DNA from: Kingella denitrificans ATCC 33394
GTDB lineage: Bacteria > Pseudomonadota > Gammaproteobacteria > Burkholderiales > Neisseriaceae
Direction: 5' to 3'
Assembly: GCF_000190695.1 (NCBI RefSeq)
Contig: NZ_GL870929.1
Location: forward strand, 489,230 to 553,229
DNA length: 64,000 nucleotides
Positions 61,061 through 64,000 of this stretch are shown piece after piece (the first letter of the stretch is position 1; each line of letters starts with the position of its first letter). A program made the translations under genes and the position numbers. The notes under the pieces were generated by a model. The model was not told the DNA's origin. It did not search any database and saw nothing but the letters and a program-made list of their open reading frames with translations.

Positions 61061-63815
61061 TAAAACTTTGTTTGATTGGGTGGAAGACCGCAAATCAACC
61101 CTAGAAGAAATGGAACAGACGGATTTTTTCGCACTGCCTGAATTTGTAGAACGCAATTTAAAATATCCGTTTTTTGAATGGCAAAAATTGGCTTTAGAAA
61201 ATTTTGTGATTTTTGACCGCACTTCAAAATTAAAGGATTTTTCCGACATCAAAAACCGCCCTACCCATTTGCTGTTCAATATGGCAACCGGTGCAGGCAA
61301 AACGATGATGATGGCGGCATTGATTTTGTATTATTTTGAAAAAGGATATCGGCATTTTTTGTTTTTCGTCAATCAAAATAATATCGTGGATAAAACGGAA
61401 AATAATTTTATTGACCCAACGCACGCAAAATTTTTATTTACCGAGAAAATTTTGCAAGGTAATAATGTAATTCCTATTCGCAAAGTGGAAACATTTAGCC
61501 AATATTCAGACGGCATTGAAATTAAATTTACCAGCGTTCAAAAACTGTATAACGATATTCACACCGAGCGAGAAAACCAAACCACATTGGCGGATTTGCA
61601 CAAATTGAACCTTGTGATGCTGGGCGATGAAGCACACCATTTAAACGCTCAAACAAAAAGCAAAAAACAAGGCAAATTAGATTTAGAAAAGGAAATTAAC
61701 GATCGCACTAGTGATGCTGAAATTGAACGCAAAGGCTGGGAGCATATGGTTTTGGAATTGTTACTCAATAAAAATGGCAATCCTAGCCAAAATGTGCTGT
61801 TAGAATTTACCGCCACACTACCTGAAAATGCTGAAGTGCAGGAAAAATACCGCGATAAAATCATTGCGAAATTTGATTTGAAAGATTTTTTGAGCAAGGG
61901 TTATACGAAAGCGATTAATTTAATTTCTTCTACATTTACGAAAAAAGAGCGCGTGTTACACGCGCTGCTGTTTGCTTGGTATCGCCATCAAATTGCGTTG
62001 AAATATGGCATTGCCAATTTCAAGCCTGTGATGTTGTTTCGCAGCAAAACGATTGATGAATCTTGGTCGGATTATCGGGAATTTTTGCAATGGTCGCAAA
62101 ATATTCAGGGGTCGGATTTTGAATTTTTAAATCGGCTTTCAGGCAACCTGAAAGCGGACGAAAATGAAAATGAACAAGGTAAAACACGCACGGAACAAGC
62201 GTTGGCGTTTATGCGTGAGCAAGGCTTGGAAACTAGCCATATTGCGGATTGGATTCATCAATCTTATCAGGCGCACAATGTGATTATTACCAATTCACAA
62301 ACCAATAAAACTAAAAAAGAAAAAACTGATGAAAACACGGAAAAATTGCTTAATAATTTAGAAGCGGTGGACAATCCTGTTCGTGCCATTTTTACGGTGG
62401 ATAGATTGACGGAGGGTTGGGACGTGCTGAATTTGTTTGATATTGTTCGTTTATATGAGGGGCAAAATGGCGGTGGTTCAAACAAAAAATCAGGCAAAAC
62501 CGCAAGTGCAACGGTATCAGAAAAACAGCTAATCGGGCGTGGTGTGCGTTATTTTCCGTTTGTGTTTGGCGATAAATTACCCAATAAACGCAAATTTGAT
62601 GAAGATTTACAGCATGAGTTGCGTGTGCTGGAAGAATTGTTTTACTACACGCATGATGAACAATCACGCTATATTTCTGAATTGAAAGCGGAATTGCGTA
62701 AAGATGGTTTTTTGCCTGAAAACTCGGATAAGGTTTTAGTTGAAATTGGTTTAAAACCTGAATTTGCCCAAGATGAAAGTTTTAAAAATATTTTGATTTG
62801 GGTAAATGAAAAACAAGCTAATCTGAATGCAAAAACCAATAATGCAGATAGTTTAAAAGCCAATCCGCAAACGATTGTTTTTACCGCGCATGGCAGTCAG
62901 GTTGTGCAGGAAACGCAATTTTCAGCCGATGAAAAAGATGAGAAATCGCAACAAATTGGCAAATCAGGTTCGTCTCATGAACCGATTACCATAGCGAAAA
63001 TGGAAAAACATATTTTCAATAAGGCTTTGCATATCAAGGGGAAAAGGGCAAATTCCTTGTTTCATTTTAACCAGTTGCAAACGAAATTGAATATTGCCAG
63101 TCGTGATGAATTGCAAACGGATTTACTCAAAGATTGGAAAATTAAATTTTTGGGTTTGGACAACAATCAAAAAATCAGCCCTGATGATAAATTGCAAGCG
63201 TGTTTGAATGTGTTGGATAAGGTTGAAGCGCATTTAAATCAAAGTGATAAGCCATTTGTTGGTACAACTGAATTTACATCAAAAAAATTGTGGGATATTT
63301 TCAGTCAGCCAAAACAAAAATGGGTTAATGCAACAGATATTAAACAATCAGTTATTCAAAATCATGATTGGTATGTGATGGATAATTTTATTGGCAATAA
63401 TTTGGAAGAACAGTTAATTAATTATATTGTTAATGAGTTAAAGAATTTGCAAGCCAATTACGATGTGAAGTTAATCCGTAATGAAGAAGTGTTGAAATTA
63501 GCTAATTTTGACAATGGCGATGGTTTTATGCCTGATTTTATTTTATTACTGAAAGATAAACATCAATCCACCGTTAATCAAACAGATGATTTATTGCATT
63601 ATCAAATTTTCATTGAACCAAAAGGCGAACATTTGATAGCAACGGATTCTTGGAAACAAGATTTCTTAAATGCGATTACCACACAATACGGTAAAAATAG
63701 GATTTTGCAAAAAGATACACCGCATTATCGTTTGATTGGCTTGCCGTTTTTTGCTGATAAAGAGAAAAATCCTAAACAATATGATAAGTTTGACCAGTTA
63801 TTTCCATTGAGTTGA
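61050..63815 (+). CDS. res: Type III restriction endonuclease subunit Res
   Basis: This 921-residue helicase-nuclease has ATGAGKTMMMAALI (motif I), MLGDEAHHLN (motif II), EFTATLPE (motif III), RLTEGWDVLNLFDIVRL and EKQLIGRGVRYFPF (motifs V-VI). Near the C-terminus, FMPDFILLL and HYQIFIEPKGEH form the PD-(D/E)xK nuclease. It cuts with Mod between head-to-head sites. It overlaps mod by 11 bases. A perfect Pasteurellaceae uptake core (reverse) lies at 61216-61224, hinting at exchange with that family. With mod OFF, Res should be inactive. Confidence 0.95.
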
Positions 63816-63853
63816 TTTACCTAACAACTAGCATAATTTCAGGCTGCCTGAAC

Positions 63854-64000
63854 TGTAGAAACCAGTAGCGTTGTTTACAGTATTTCAGGAAAATACTGAC
63901 ATGAACATGCACAAAAATACCCGCCTCACCCCGCACCACCGCCAAGCCATTTGGACAGCCTACACCCAAGAGAAGGAGAGCATCACCTCCCTGGCCCGTC
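63854..64000 (+). mobile_element. Left part of an insertion sequence
   Basis: TGTAGAAACCAGTAGCG at 63854 may be the left terminus of the IS whose transposase begins at 63901. An imperfect hairpin TGTAGAAAC / GTTTACA and another, CAGTATTTC / GAAAATACTG, lie before the start codon. The right end is outside the window. Confidence 0.4.
63901..64000 (+). CDS. IS transposase, 5' part only
   Basis: The frame from ATG 63901 (MNMHKNTRLTPHHRQAIWTAYTQ) is open to the window edge, 33 codons. It resembles the N-terminal helix-turn-helix of an IS481-like transposase (EKESITSLARR as the start of the recognition domain). The codon use is GC-rich, unlike the RM island. The catalytic domain is not visible. 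Confidence 0.6.
   Translation, partial: MNMHKNTRLTPHHRQAIWTAYTQEKESITSLAR

Overview
The window looks like a chromosome segment of a Kingella-like member of the Neisseriaceae. The main evidence is a DNA-uptake-sequence (DUS) dialect, AAGCAGCCTGCA, present in dozens of copies (very roughly a hundred by eye) across genes and intergenic gaps. I recall this dialect from a Kingella lineage. The sdhCDAB-sdhE-gltA cluster, the kinase-fold ThrB, Correia-like repeats and GC-rich codon use fit the same family. Species is not determinable from the sequence alone.

Bases 1-28,300 are mostly GC-rich core genome. In order they hold the 5' part of pseG (sugar biosynthesis), a PepSY protein, a GTPase, the SRP RNA gene, cytochrome b561, the succinate dehydrogenase/citrate synthase cluster with a possible FNR site upstream, ferredoxin, a Sel1-repeat protein, monothiol glutaredoxin, thrB, an aminotransferase that appears to have lost its catalytic lysine, an acyl-CoA dehydrogenase-like protein, ubiB, metK, lepA, several exported proteins, an RbgA-type GTPase, a metallo-beta-lactamase-fold protein, an Asp/Glu racemase and lipB. 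Two 106-bp Correia-like elements and a 70-bp DUS-flanked hairpin repeat lie in the 24-28 kb part.

Bases 28,750-42,430 are a complete type I-C CRISPR-Cas locus: 26 repeats, then (all on the minus strand, in transcription order) cas3, cas5, cas8c with an internal cas11c start, cas7, cas4, cas1 and cas2. Two AT-rich defence-type genes are embedded in the operon: a GmrSD-like DUF262/DUF1524 protein between cas3 and cas5, and an OLD-family ATPase/TOPRIM nuclease between cas4 and cas1. The cas genes carry foreign uptake signals, namely the N. mucosa-type DUS AGGTCGTCTGAA and the Pasteurellaceae signal AAGTGCGGT. This suggests that the locus has moved through other naturally competent bacteria.

Bases 42,600-57,180 return to core-like genome with many small membrane proteins and lipoproteins, a tandem gene duplication, a GbsR/MarR-type regulator, an M15 peptidase, an RpiB-like isomerase, an SDR and lipA.

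From the 3' end of lipA to 63,815 lies an AT-rich island: tandem ~20-bp repeats, a protein distantly resembling TnsE, and a type III restriction-modification system. Its mod gene contains 19 AGCC repeats and is frameshifted (phase OFF) as sequenced. The window ends in the start of an IS transposase.
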